NCBI RefSeq assembly: GCF_015550595.1 | Contig: NZ_JADNBB010000001.1 | Location: forward strand, 506,149-570,148 | From: Parabacteroides goldsteinii | Lineage (GTDB): Bacteria > Bacteroidota > Bacteroidia > Bacteroidales > Tannerellaceae | Length of the DNA: 64,000 bases | Direction of reading: 5' to 3' | Shown here: in pieces, positions 28,358-37,106 of the stretch | Layout: each line of letters begins with the position of its first letter | Numbering within the stretch: the stretch's first letter is position 1 | Notes under the pieces: generated by a model | Seen by the model: only the letters and a program-made list of their open reading frames with translations | Databases searched by the model: none | Told to the model about the DNA's origin: nothing | Translations under genes and position numbers: made by a program

Positions 28358-29416
28358 ATGAACAATTTAATTAAAGCGGACAATGAGTATCAGCAATGGT
28401 TGGCTAATCTCAAAAAACGTATCAAACAAAGTCAGATAAAGGCTGCTGTAAAGGTAAACACTGAATTATTAGAACTATATTGGAGTATAGGTTCTGATAT
28501 TGTAAAGAAACAGACCGAATCTGATTGGGGAGATGGAATTATTGAACAACTAAGTCTTGATTTACGGCTGGCCTTCCCGGAAATCAAAGGTTTTTCTTCT
28601 CGTAATTTGTGGTATATGAAGAAGTGGTTTTTGTTTTACTCTGGTGAAAATATAAAACTGCACCAAGTTGGTGCAGAATCTTCATCAAAGATGCCACAGC
28701 TTGTAGCAGAAATTCCATGGAGACATCATACTGAAATAATAACTAAATGCAAATCTATCGAAGAAGCATTGTTTTATATAAAAAAGACCTTACAGGAGGG
28801 TTGGAGTCGTGCTATCTTAATTCATTATATAGGAGTTGATTTATATAGATCGCAAGGGAAAACTATTTCAAACTTCTCCTCAACTTTACCTTCTTTACAA
28901 AGTGAACTTGCACAAGAGATGTTGAAAGATCCTTACAATTTCGATTTTCTTACATTAACGGAAGGATATAAAGAAAAAGAATTGGAGAAGGCTTTAACAG
29001 ACAATCTTACTCGATTTTTATTGGAGCTTGGAACCGGTTTTGCTTTTGTAGGACGTCAAGTTCCTATTCAGGTTGGTGAATCATCTTATTATATTGATAT
29101 GTTATTTTATCATTTCAGGATGAAGTGCTTTGTTGTAGTCGAATTAAAAACAGTGAAGTTTGAACCTGAATTTGCAGGTAAATTAAATTTTTATGTAACA
29201 GCTATTGATAGACAGATGCGGGATAAGGATGATAATCCGACTATTGGTTTATTGATATGTAAAGACAAAGAAGATGTAATTGCTGAATATACTTTGGCAG
29301 ATATACAAAAACCTTTAGGTATATCTGCTTATGATCTGAATAATATTTTACCAGAGACATTTAGAAGCAGTCTTCCTACTATTGAGGAAATTGAAAAGAA
29401 TATGAAGAACTTTTGA
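28358..29416 (+). CDS. DUF1016/YhcG-type PDDEXK nuclease-domain protein
   Basis: A 352-aa protein with the two-part DUF1016 layout: an N-terminal helical domain (about 10-170; LYWSIGSDIVKKQ, FSSRNLWYMKKWF) and a C-terminal PD-(D/E)xK nuclease fold. Catalytic candidates are Asp247 in YYIDMLFYH and Glu262-x-Lys264 in VVVELKT. Family members occur stand-alone or beside restriction-modification and other defence genes; the biological role is not settled. Here it stands alone between housekeeping genes, is visibly more A/T-rich than its neighbours, and has its own promoter and terminator. This is consistent with acquisition by transfer. Confidence 0.88.
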   Translation: MNNLIKADNEYQQWLANLKKRIKQSQIKAAVKVNTELLELYWSIGSDIVKKQTESDWGDGIIEQLSLDLRLAFPEIKGFSSRNLWYMKKWFLFYSGENIKLHQVGAESSSKMPQLVAEIPWRHHTEIITKCKSIEEALFYIKKTLQEGWSRAILIHYIGVDLYRSQGKTISNFSSTLPSLQSELAQEMLKDPYNFDFLTLTEGYKEKELEKALTDNLTRFLLELGTGFAFVGRQVPIQVGESSYYIDMLFYHFRMKCFVVVELKTVKFEPEFAGKLNFYVTAIDRQMRDKDDNPTIGLLICKDKEDVIAEYTLADIQKPLGISAYDLNNILPETFRSSLPTIEEIEKNMKNF

Positions 29417-29434
29417 TATAAATAGATAAATAAT

Positions 29435-29461
29435 AATGCCGGGATCACTCCTCCCGGCATT
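29435..29461. terminator. Bidirectional terminator between the DUF1016 gene and ybeY
   Basis: A perfect 10-bp stem AATGCCGGGA (29435-29444) / TCCCGGCATT (29452-29461) has a 7-base loop between convergent genes. The right arm lies within the last codons of ybeY. Confidence 0.7.
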
Positions 29462-29879
29462 CCTCCGGCAAAATAGCCAAAGCCTTATTTTCGTTTTCTT
29501 CCATGATCTCCCTCTCCCCCGGTCCTTTATCGTTGATGCCGCATAGATGAAGAATTCCGTGGATAATCGTGCGGTGCAGTTCTTCGTTGTAAGGAGTTTC
29601 GAACTTTTCTGAATTTGTTTTTACTGTATCCAGGCTGATGAAGAGGTCACCTGATATTTTGTTGCCGCTGGTGTAATCGAATGTGATGATATCGGTGTAA
29701 TAATCGTGTTGCAGATACTGGCGGTTTACCTCCAGGATCTTTTCGTCGGAACAAAAGATATAGCTGATATCCCCTGTCTTTTTCCCGTATGTTTCTGTCA
29801 CCGCTTTGATCCAGCTGCTGACAGCCCTCTTTTTGATAGCCGGAAGTTCGATGTCTTCCGCGTAAAATGATATTGCCAT
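29445..29879 (-). CDS. ybeY: Endoribonuclease YbeY (16S rRNA maturation)
   Basis: Zinc-dependent single-strand endoribonuclease involved in 16S rRNA 3'-end maturation and ribosome quality control. The 144-aa protein has the metal motif in the form HGILHLCGIND. The first two His of the usual H-x3-H-x5-H are present, but the third position is Asp (HGxLHLxGxDH becomes HGILHLCGIND). Asp can still bind zinc. Upstream strands (SYIFCSDEKILEVNRQYLQHDYYTDIITF) match the family. Length is typical. Confidence 0.93.
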   Translation of the reverse strand: MAISFYAEDIELPAIKKRAVSSWIKAVTETYGKKTGDISYIFCSDEKILEVNRQYLQHDYYTDIITFDYTSGNKISGDLFISLDTVKTNSEKFETPYNEELHRTIIHGILHLCGINDKGPGEREIMEENENKALAILPEECREE

Positions 29880-29929
29880 AATGCTATTATTAATCTTGTT
29901 TCTTTATCAGAATGATTTGTTAAAAAATA

Positions 29930-29985
29930 TTACCCGGTATACTAATTCCAATTACCTGCACTAGTAATCCGATTTACCCGGTATA
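29930..29985. repeat. Two direct 12-bp repeats 44 bp apart
   Basis: TTACCCGGTATA occurs at 29930-29941 and 29974-29985, exactly 44 bp (about four helical turns) apart, between ybeY and the SpmAB-like gene. The core ACCCGGT is close to palindromic. It could be a pair of protein-binding sites upstream of ybeY or part of the 3' end of the SpmAB-like transcript. Confidence 0.4.
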
Positions 29986-30011
29986 GTAGTGACATTTTGA
30001 TAAAACGGAAT

Positions 30012-31247
30012 TTACTGGGCAAAGAATAAATAAGTGAGTGCTATTGCTGCAATAGCTCCTGCCAGGTCGGCCAGTAAAGAACATTGTACGGTGTACCGTG
30101 TGTTACGGATTCCTACGCTGCCATAATAAAGAGCCACCACATAAAAAGTAGTATCGGCAGAACCCTGTACGATCGACGAAAGGCGTCCGACAAACGAATC
30201 GGCTCCATATGTTCGCATCGCATCCAGCATCATGCCACGGGCACCGCTACCACTCAGCGGCTTCATCAGTATGGTTGGCAACCCGCCGACAAAATCGGCA
30301 TTCAACCCTACTGCCTCTACTCCTGTCCGGATACCTCCTATCACAAAATCCATTGCACCCGATGCACGGAATACGCCGATGGCTACCAGTACCGCTATCA
30401 GGTATGGAATGATTGTTATGGCTGTCTTGAAGCCCTCTTTGGCCCCTTCGATAAATGTGTCGTAGACATTGATCTTTTTGCGTACGCCACTTACGGTGAA
30501 TCCGCAGATAATGGTAAACAACAACGTATTGGCGAAGACAGTCGAATAAAGCGATACCTGTTCCTGCTCCAGCGAGTTGAATAACCAAACGAGTCCTCCG
30601 ATGAAAGCTGCCATACCTCCGAAGAATAACAGCAGGTTTTTCTGAAGGATATTGATGCGCTGTTTGATACAAACAGCCAGGATAGCTATCAGTGTGGAAG
30701 TAAATGTCGCCAGCATGATCGGCAGAAATACATCCGATGGATTGGCGGCTCCCAACTGTGCCCTGTACATCATGATCGTGATAGGGATCAGTGTCAGTCC
30801 GGAAGCATTGATACATAAAAACATGATCATCGGGTTGCTGGCCGATTCCTTGTCCGTATTGAATTCCTGTAACTGTTGCATCGCTTTTAATCCCATCGGA
30901 GTCGCTGCATTATCCAATCCCAGCAGGTTGGCGGAGAAGTTCATGAAGATAGAACCTGTTGCCGGATGGCCTTTGGGGATATCGGGAAAGAGCTTGCTGA
31001 ACACCGGAGCAGCCAACCGGGCAAACGACTGAATCACCCCTCCCTTTTCACCTATCTTCATAATGCCTAGCCAAAGCGACAAGATACCTGTTAACCCTAA
31101 TGATATTTCAAATCCACTTTTGGCTGAGTCGAATGTGGCATTAATGATATCGGTGAATACCACTGTATCGCCTGCAAAGATCAGTTTACCCAGTGCGACA
31201 ACGAATGCGATAAGAAAGAAAGCAATCCAAATGTAGTTTAGAACCAT
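30012..31247 (-). CDS. Fused SpmA/SpmB-like nucleoside-recognition (Gate) membrane protein
   Basis: An integral membrane protein of 411 aa with about ten hydrophobic segments. It contains two Gate/nucleoside-recognition modules: an SpmA-like half (about 1-200; SANLLGLDNAATPMGLKAM) and an SpmB-like half (about 205-410; IIPYLIAVLVAIGVFRASGAM, GSADTTFYVVALYYGSVGIR). In Bacillus these two halves are separate proteins linked to spore maturation. In non-sporulating Bacteroidetes the fused form has no established function and may be a transporter. It has its own promoter, divergent from the dehydrogenase operon. Confidence 0.85.
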   Translation of the reverse strand: MVLNYIWIAFFLIAFVVALGKLIFAGDTVVFTDIINATFDSAKSGFEISLGLTGILSLWLGIMKIGEKGGVIQSFARLAAPVFSKLFPDIPKGHPATGSIFMNFSANLLGLDNAATPMGLKAMQQLQEFNTDKESASNPMIMFLCINASGLTLIPITIMMYRAQLGAANPSDVFLPIMLATFTSTLIAILAVCIKQRINILQKNLLLFFGGMAAFIGGLVWLFNSLEQEQVSLYSTVFANTLLFTIICGFTVSGVRKKINVYDTFIEGAKEGFKTAITIIPYLIAVLVAIGVFRASGAMDFVIGGIRTGVEAVGLNADFVGGLPTILMKPLSGSGARGMMLDAMRTYGADSFVGRLSSIVQGSADTTFYVVALYYGSVGIRNTRYTVQCSLLADLAGAIAAIALTYLFFAQ

Positions 31248-31268
31248 ACTGTTTTAATATTATGCTCA

Positions 31269-31276
31269 CAAAAATA
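31269..31276 (-). promoter_or_regulatory. -7 box of the SpmAB-like gene
   Basis: TATTTTTG on the minus strand matches TAnnTTTG and lies 21 bp upstream of the ATG at 31247. No -33 element was recognised. Confidence 0.4.
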
Positions 31277-31291
31277 GGAATTTATTAACGA

Positions 31292-31307
31292 TAGATTTGT
31301 ATTTTTG
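31292..31307 (+). promoter_or_regulatory. Tandem -7 boxes of the dehydrogenase operon
   Basis: TAGATTTG (31292-31299) and TATTTTTG (31300-31307) lie back to back, both exact TAnnTTTG matches. They end 24 bp before the ATG at 31332. Either could serve the three-gene operon that follows. Confidence 0.4.
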
Positions 31308-31331
31308 TCCGAATAATAATCGTAATGACTT

Positions 31332-32294
31332 ATGACAAAGATATTAGTAACCTACGACATGTTCCGTGAAGGCTTCACGGAACTGGAAAACAAGTATGAT
31401 GTGACATTTCCCGACGGAAGAGATTTTACTTATGAGGAAGTGTTCGAAATGATTCCGGAATATGATATATTGTGCTCCATGTTCGATTTTCCGGTGAACA
31501 AAGAACTGGTAGACCATGCACCGAATTTAAAGATGGTAGCTAACTATGCGGTGGGTTACAATAATATCGATGTGGCTTACTGCCTGGAAAAAGGCATTAC
31601 GGTAGCCAATACCCCTGACCCGGTGACCGCTCCTACTGCCAACCTGGCACTCGGCCTGATGATCGACACCGCCCGCCGCATTACCGAATGCGACCGTAAG
31701 TTGCGCACTTTAGGCAAGGAAATGAAAATAGGCGTACTCGAAAATCTGGGTGTGAATATTACCGGACAAACATTGGGTATTATCGGTATGGGACGCATCG
31801 GAAAGGCCCTTGCCAAACGTGCGAACGCCTGTGGCATGGAAGTGATCTACCATAACCGCCGCCAATTATATGTGGATGAAGAAACAAAACTGAATGTAAT
31901 GTATGCTTCTATGGAAGAACTGTTGGCTAAGTCCGACTTCGTCTCCCTGAATGCTCCTTATACCCCTGACACCTATCATATCATCGGTGAAGAAGAGTTG
32001 AAGCAAATGAAACCGTCTGCCATCCTGATCAATACAGCCCGTGGTCCGCTGGTAGATGAACAGGCGCTGGTGAAGGCTTTGCAGGACGGAACGATTCATG
32101 GTGCCGGCCTGGATGTGTTCGAATTCGGCGATTATCCGCTACCGGAATTATTGGAAATGGATAATGTCGTATTGACCCCGCATATCGGAACGCAGACACT
32201 GGATGTACGTATCGTCATGGCCCGTACGGTTTGTAATAACGTCATCGGATTTTTGGAAGGCGACCGTCCTGTATCACGTGTCATGCGTCCATGA
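31332..32294 (+). CDS. NAD(P)-dependent D-2-hydroxyacid dehydrogenase
   Basis: A 320-aa oxidoreductase of the D-isomer-specific 2-hydroxyacid dehydrogenase family, probably reducing a 2-keto acid such as glyoxylate or hydroxypyruvate. It has the Rossmann motif GMGRIGKALAKRA near residue 155, the catalytic Arg in INTARGPLVDE, the catalytic Glu region near FEFGDYPLPELLEM, and the catalytic His in LTPHIGTQT. Its stop codon overlaps the next gene by 4 bp, indicating translational coupling. The substrate cannot be determined from sequence. Confidence 0.93.
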   Translation: MTKILVTYDMFREGFTELENKYDVTFPDGRDFTYEEVFEMIPEYDILCSMFDFPVNKELVDHAPNLKMVANYAVGYNNIDVAYCLEKGITVANTPDPVTAPTANLALGLMIDTARRITECDRKLRTLGKEMKIGVLENLGVNITGQTLGIIGMGRIGKALAKRANACGMEVIYHNRRQLYVDEETKLNVMYASMEELLAKSDFVSLNAPYTPDTYHIIGEEELKQMKPSAILINTARGPLVDEQALVKALQDGTIHGAGLDVFEFGDYPLPELLEMDNVVLTPHIGTQTLDVRIVMARTVCNNVIGFLEGDRPVSRVMRP

Positions 32295-32992
32295 CGGCGG
32301 AGTTTGTATTGAGCGAACTTCTCTCGATGGCGAATCCGGAGAAGGCTGCTTTCCTGCAACGTTTCTTTAAAACGGGGCCGGGACAGTATGCCGAAGGCGA
32401 TGTATTCCTCGGACTGGTTGCTCCCCTCACCCGCAGCATCGCAAAGGCGAACAAGCAAACACCTTTGGCGGAATTGCAGAAATTGATGGATAGCGAATAT
32501 CACGAAGCACGCCTTTGTGCCCTTTTGATCGCTGTCGAGCAATTCAAAAAAGCTTCGGAAGTTGACCGGAAGAAGCTGTACGATTTCTATCTCGGTAATG
32601 CCCGCCGGATCAATAACTGGGATCTGGTGGATGTCACCTGTCCGCATCTGGTGGGGCTTTACTTGCTGGATAAAGACCGTTCGCGGTTGTATGAACTGGC
32701 GGAAAGCGATTGCCTGTGGGAACAACGCATCGCGATGGTTTCGACGGTGACGTTTATCCGTAACCGTGAATATACCGATACGCTGGCATTGGCGGAAAAA
32801 CTGATGTCGCATAAACATGACCTGATGCATAAGGCCGTGGGTTGGATGCTCCGAGAGGTCGGAAAGAAAGACCGGGAAACTTTAACCGCCTTTCTGGAAG
32901 AGTACGCTACCCGTCTCCCCCGCACAGCACTTCGCTATGCCATCGAGCATTACCCGGAGGATCAGCGTCAGTATTTCATGAAGAAGAAATAA
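32291..32992 (+). CDS. AlkD-like DNA alkylation repair protein
   Basis: A 233-aa HEAT-repeat protein of the AlkC/AlkD superfamily, which excises positively charged alkylated bases such as N3- and N7-alkylpurines. Helical repeats run through the whole length; RRINNWDLVDVTCPHLVG and LWEQRIAMVSTVTFIR match family segments that contain the DNA-contacting Trp and Asp. The start ATG overlaps the preceding stop (ATGA), so it is co-translated with the dehydrogenase. DNA glycosylase activity is inferred from family. Confidence 0.9.
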   Translation: MTAEFVLSELLSMANPEKAAFLQRFFKTGPGQYAEGDVFLGLVAPLTRSIAKANKQTPLAELQKLMDSEYHEARLCALLIAVEQFKKASEVDRKKLYDFYLGNARRINNWDLVDVTCPHLVGLYLLDKDRSRLYELAESDCLWEQRIAMVSTVTFIRNREYTDTLALAEKLMSHKHDLMHKAVGWMLREVGKKDRETLTAFLEEYATRLPRTALRYAIEHYPEDQRQYFMKKK

Positions 32993-32995
32993 CAG

Positions 32996-33805
32996 ATGGA
33001 TGAACAGATAAAAGAAAAGCTTCGCCGTTGGGCAAAAGAATATAACGTAGATACCTTTATCCCGGATGATCCGGTACAGTTCCCGCACCGGTACACCGAG
33101 AAAAAAGACATAGAAATATCCGCTTTTCTCACCTCCTGGATCTCTTACGGACGACGGGAACTGATCCTGCGGAAGGCAAACGAACTGCATGCGGTGATGG
33201 GCGTCAGTCCGTACCGCTGGATCATGGAGGAAGGTTATAAAGACTTGCCGGGAAATGCGGTGGAACCGGGCAAAAGGGATACTTTTTACCGTTTCTACAC
33301 CTACTCCCATCTCCGGCAATTGTGCGAGCGGTTGAAAAGTATCTATGAAGAACATGAATCGCTGGAAGATGCATTGGCTGCCAGTCGGTACCCCAATCCG
33401 ATTACGAAGATACAGGATGTCTTTTCGGGTATCGAAGGTATTCCGGTATTGACCGGTACATCCGCCTGTAAACGTCTGGCTATGTTCCTTCGCTGGATGG
33501 TCCGGAAAGACGGTATTGTCGATTTCGGAATCTGGGGAACATCGATACGACCCCATGAACTGATCATTCCTTTAGATACACATGTCCATCAGATATCCCT
33601 GGAACTGGGACTAACTGCTCAAAAGAATGCCACCTTAAAAACAGCCATCGAGATAACCGAAGCTTTGAAAGAAGTCTTTCCCGATGATCCGTGTTTGGGG
33701 GATTTTGCGTTGTTTGGGTATGATATAAAACGGTTGAAAGGCAAGAATACACGTTTATTCTATGATGGCCAGGTTGACCTGCGGGGTACGGATACCCGGT
33801 TTTAA
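32996..33805 (+). CDS. TIGR02757/DUF2400 family protein
   Basis: A 269-aa protein of the uncharacterised DUF2400 (TIGR02757) family, recognised by stretches such as FLTSWISYGRRELILRKANEL, CKRLAMFLRWMVRKDGIVDFG and IIPLDTHVHQISLELGL. The last segments resemble helix-hairpin-helix DNA glycosylases, so a DNA-repair role is possible but not shown. It follows the AlkD-like gene by 3 bp, which supports a repair context. Its last 51 bp overlap the 3' end of the convergent mutarotase gene. Confidence 0.85.
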   Translation: MDEQIKEKLRRWAKEYNVDTFIPDDPVQFPHRYTEKKDIEISAFLTSWISYGRRELILRKANELHAVMGVSPYRWIMEEGYKDLPGNAVEPGKRDTFYRFYTYSHLRQLCERLKSIYEEHESLEDALAASRYPNPITKIQDVFSGIEGIPVLTGTSACKRLAMFLRWMVRKDGIVDFGIWGTSIRPHELIIPLDTHVHQISLELGLTAQKNATLKTAIEITEALKEVFPDDPCLGDFALFGYDIKRLKGKNTRLFYDGQVDLRGTDTRF

Positions 33806-34960
33806 TTCGCCGTTGACGATGATGAGGCTGTCGCCTTTGAATATGGCTCCTGCTCCGGCACGGGCTAATGGTTCGTAATCGCCCAGATCGGTCCATTCTT
33901 TAGTGAACGTGTTGTATTGTAACAAAGCCGTGTTGAATTTGTACCATTCCACCGGATGATACATATAGGCTTTGCCTTCCTCCTGTAACGTATTGACCAA
34001 AGTCGTGTCTCCTTTGGCTTCGGCTGCCTCGATCAGTTTCGGGCGGTTGACGGCAGTAAGGAAACGGTCGTAGTTGACACCACCCATCAGCAGGATTGAA
34101 CTGTCGCTATAAGAGACGGCACAACCTCCGGTGAAGGTGCGATGCTTTCCATCTTTGAATGAGGGTAGTTCTGTTTCCGTTCTCCATGTTTTTGTTGCCG
34201 GATGGTATGAGAGCATATCGTGAGGTACGATCGCTTCCGTATCGTTCTGAATGGGCTGGAAACCTCCGGCCAGATAGATACGTACACCGTCTGCTGACTT
34301 TTGGGCTGCTAAAACAGGCTGGACGCGGGTGGCTCCCGGGAAGTCGGGCAGGTTTACCCAATTGCTTTTTGTTGTTAAGTCCATGGAGAGGAAACTATTG
34401 CATGGAAGCGTATTTTGGTTTCCTCCGGCCACATACACCGTGTGGTCTGTATAGGTTGCAGAAAGATTGTCCATGGGGGCCGGAAGAGATGGCAGTGTAT
34501 TGATTTCCGCCTTTTCATCGGTCGTATTCCAGGATAACAGGCGTACATCCGGGAAGAGGGTGTCATTATTGTTGCCTCCGATGCAGATAATACCTTCGGG
34601 GGTAGTAACTGCTGCACCGTAGGCTACCGGAAAAGGTAGATTGCCCGCTTTTTTCCATCCGCTGGCCGGATTGGAAAGGTCGAGGGCGAATATGTCGCTG
34701 TAGTATTTTTTAGCTCCTCCTTCCGTGACAGGTTTGTCGGGGAAGTTGCAACCACCGGCTACCAGTAGCATTCCGTTACTTATGCCGGTAAACGGAGCCG
34801 ATACTCCCAGTGATGCGGTGTCTGCCATGCCCGGCAGGTCGGGTAATTTATTCCAGTTGATCATGATGTTTGTTGTTTTTTCAGATGTAGAATGGTTACA
34901 TCCTGCCAGTGAAAAGAGCAGCAGGATCAGCCATCCGGTTACTATTGATTTGTCGTACAT
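33755..34960 (-). CDS. nanM: Kelch-repeat cyclically permuted mutarotase (NanM-like), lipoprotein
   Basis: A predicted N-acetylneuraminate mutarotase of 401 aa that would convert alpha-Neu5Ac released by sialidase into the beta anomer. A lipoprotein signal ends in LLFSLAGC (lipid Cys near residue 21). Six kelch-like beta-propeller blades follow (GMLLVAGGCNFP, GIICIGGNNND, HTVYVAGGNQN, VRIYLAGGFQP, SSILLMGGVNYD), in the permuted order of the TIGR03548 family. It is the last gene of the nan operon, 18 bp after the esterase gene. Its 3' end overlaps the convergent DUF2400 gene by 51 bp with no room for a separate terminator. Confidence 0.88.
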   Translation of the reverse strand: MYDKSIVTGWLILLLFSLAGCNHSTSEKTTNIMINWNKLPDLPGMADTASLGVSAPFTGISNGMLLVAGGCNFPDKPVTEGGAKKYYSDIFALDLSNPASGWKKAGNLPFPVAYGAAVTTPEGIICIGGNNNDTLFPDVRLLSWNTTDEKAEINTLPSLPAPMDNLSATYTDHTVYVAGGNQNTLPCNSFLSMDLTTKSNWVNLPDFPGATRVQPVLAAQKSADGVRIYLAGGFQPIQNDTEAIVPHDMLSYHPATKTWRTETELPSFKDGKHRTFTGGCAVSYSDSSILLMGGVNYDRFLTAVNRPKLIEAAEAKGDTTLVNTLQEEGKAYMYHPVEWYKFNTALLQYNTFTKEWTDLGDYEPLARAGAGAIFKGDSLIIVNGELKPGIRTPQVNLAIIE

Positions 34961-34978
34961 CTTGTTATTACTATAAAG

Positions 34979-37084
34979 TTACTCTTTGGATTTGAATGTG
35001 GAAGCCGGAAGTTCGTCCCCGTTCACCAGATTGGCACGGGTGAAAGGCTGCCATCCGTAGCGGACTAATTGGGGACGGGCGATTTTATCGCTCCGGACTT
35101 TGACCTTTCCATCGACAATTTCAGCCTCTGCCTGAACAAATAACCCGTCGTATTCGGCTATTTCAAAGGTCCGTATCGGCTGTCCGTCGGAAGTATGCAA
35201 GCCCTCTGCATAATCAAAGGTGATATAGGCGGCATCGTCCTTGAACTCAACCGAACGGAAGAGTGGGCCTGACGGAATGATCCGATGTCCGTAGGTTCGG
35301 TTTAAAGCCCAACGTGCGAGTCGCTCCCCTATTTCACGTTTGTATCTCGGATGTACATTCAACGAATCTCCCCGGTCGCTGCTTACCGCCATGCCGCAAT
35401 TGGGAATTTCTTGCATCATCCGGCGTTGGCTATCACGGAACCAGGTCCAGCTCGGACGGTCGATACTCGACAGTTGAACATAGTAGAACGGTAGTTCCTC
35501 TTGCCAGTTCTCCCGCCAGCTATTCACCAGCAATGGGAACAGACGTTCGTGTGTCTCTATATTCTGTGCGTTCGATTCACCCTGATACCAGATGATTCCT
35601 CTGATCGGATATTGCTGCAACGGCTCGATGCCTGTCTCATACAGGTAGCAGGGTTCGTACGGATGCCGTTGTTGTTTGTTGGTCGATTTCTTTATGTTGA
35701 GGGCGGCACGGCCGCGTACCCAATCCTGGATGAAATCGTTCTCTGTCCAGTTATACAGGATATCGGTGAAGTCGAACTCCAGTGTTTTCCGGTCTATCCA
35801 TGCTTCTGTACCCGAACCTCCGACAGCATTCAGTATCAGACCGACCGGAACTTGCAGACTATCCGAAAGCATCTGTCCGAAAGAGAAAGCTACGGCGGAG
35901 AATCTATCGGCTGTTTGTTCGTTACATGTTGTCCATTGCGTGTCGTGGTAATATTGCAGTCGGTTGAGCGAATCCATTACCGCTTCATCCCATTCCACCG
36001 CATTCGTGAACCAGCGTGGCTCCATGTTGAAGAGACGTATTTGCGGTTGTTTACCGGCATATCCGGTCAATTCCTTACGCTGGCTGTCTACCAGTTCGTC
36101 TACCCGGAAAGCCATGTTCGACTGGCCGGAACAGAGCCATACTTCACCAACCAGTACATCCTTATAAGTTAGTTTTTGCGATGCCGGAGTTTTCTTCTTG
36201 TTCTTTTTTTCTACCAGTAAAGAGGTTTCGATAGTCAGTTCATAAGGGCCTCCTGCCTGCATCGGGTCGAGTATGACCGACCATTTGCCGTTGGAAGCAG
36301 TTACGGTTTCTTTCTTTTGTCCGGCAATCTGTACGGTTACTTTTTCACCTGCATTGGCTGTTCCGGAGACGGGCAACGGCTTCTCACGTTGCAGAACCAT
36401 CTTATCGGAGTAAGTGACCGGCATTTGCAGGCCTCCGTAGTTGCCTGTCAGCTCCTGGTAGATCGTCTTGGCAAGGATACCGGCTCCTTCCGCAGTCGGA
36501 TGAAGGGCATCCGGCAACAGGTCGGGACGGTTGTACAAGCCGGCCTGTAAGTCGATCAGTCCGGTGTTGGCCAGGCGGGCTATCTCTTCGATGGTTTCCT
36601 GTTCCATCCAGTACCAGTCGCGTGTGCCCGACTTGAAGCGTGGATGACGGTGTGAGATCGGTGTCATCCGGCAGATCCATATCCGGCAATCGGGATTTGC
36701 CTGACGGAAAGAATTAATCAGGGCCAGGTAGTCGCTTACGAAGTTATCCCTGTAATTGGGCCAGTTGCGCGGATCGGTATCATTCAATCCGAGATGGATG
36801 ATTACCCGGTCGCCGGCAAAGTCGAGTGCTGCTTTGTATTCCTCCTGGTCGCAATAGGGACGGTGCCCTTTGTTGAGTAGCGTAGCACCGCTTTTACCGA
36901 AATTCACCACTTCGTATCCGTCACCCAGCATGCGCTGAAGTTGAGCCGGATAAGCGTTTACTTCCCGGTTCTCTATGCCTGCGCCGTATGTCACACTATT
37001 GCCTACGCAGGCAACCTTTACCTTCTTTTGGGCATAGGTTGCTGTGCAGAGTAACAGGCATAATAATAAAAGAGTTTTTTTCAT
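34979..37084 (-). CDS. nanS: Two-domain SGNH hydrolase / sialate O-acetylesterase
   Basis: Removes O-acetyl groups from sialic acids so that sialidase and lyase can act. The 701-aa secreted protein joins two esterases. The first is an SGNH hydrolase at about 20-215, with nucleophile Ser30 in ACVGNSVTYG, block III HLGLND, and the catalytic Asp/His in DALHPTAEG. The second is a DUF303 sialate O-acetylesterase at about 225-700, with CSGQSNMAF and IIWYQGESNAQN. A signal peptide (LLLLCLLLCTATYAQ) precedes both. It lies between GH20 and the mutarotase in the nan operon. The double architecture is known from Bacteroidetes; the symbol is by context. Confidence 0.9.
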   Translation of the reverse strand: MKKTLLLLCLLLCTATYAQKKVKVACVGNSVTYGAGIENREVNAYPAQLQRMLGDGYEVVNFGKSGATLLNKGHRPYCDQEEYKAALDFAGDRVIIHLGLNDTDPRNWPNYRDNFVSDYLALINSFRQANPDCRIWICRMTPISHRHPRFKSGTRDWYWMEQETIEEIARLANTGLIDLQAGLYNRPDLLPDALHPTAEGAGILAKTIYQELTGNYGGLQMPVTYSDKMVLQREKPLPVSGTANAGEKVTVQIAGQKKETVTASNGKWSVILDPMQAGGPYELTIETSLLVEKKNKKKTPASQKLTYKDVLVGEVWLCSGQSNMAFRVDELVDSQRKELTGYAGKQPQIRLFNMEPRWFTNAVEWDEAVMDSLNRLQYYHDTQWTTCNEQTADRFSAVAFSFGQMLSDSLQVPVGLILNAVGGSGTEAWIDRKTLEFDFTDILYNWTENDFIQDWVRGRAALNIKKSTNKQQRHPYEPCYLYETGIEPLQQYPIRGIIWYQGESNAQNIETHERLFPLLVNSWRENWQEELPFYYVQLSSIDRPSWTWFRDSQRRMMQEIPNCGMAVSSDRGDSLNVHPRYKREIGERLARWALNRTYGHRIIPSGPLFRSVEFKDDAAYITFDYAEGLHTSDGQPIRTFEIAEYDGLFVQAEAEIVDGKVKVRSDKIARPQLVRYGWQPFTRANLVNGDELPASTFKSKE

Positions 37085-37106
37085 TGTATAATAATCTATG
37101 ATCTGC

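Noticed and set aside
32132..32830. Minus-strand open frame of 232 codons opposite the AlkD-like gene
   Set aside because: Antisense shadow of two overlapping real genes, with no recognisable domain.
35501..36172. Plus-strand open frame of 223 codons within the esterase gene
   Set aside because: Antisense to the DUF303 domain, which has clear motifs; composition is that of a shadow frame.
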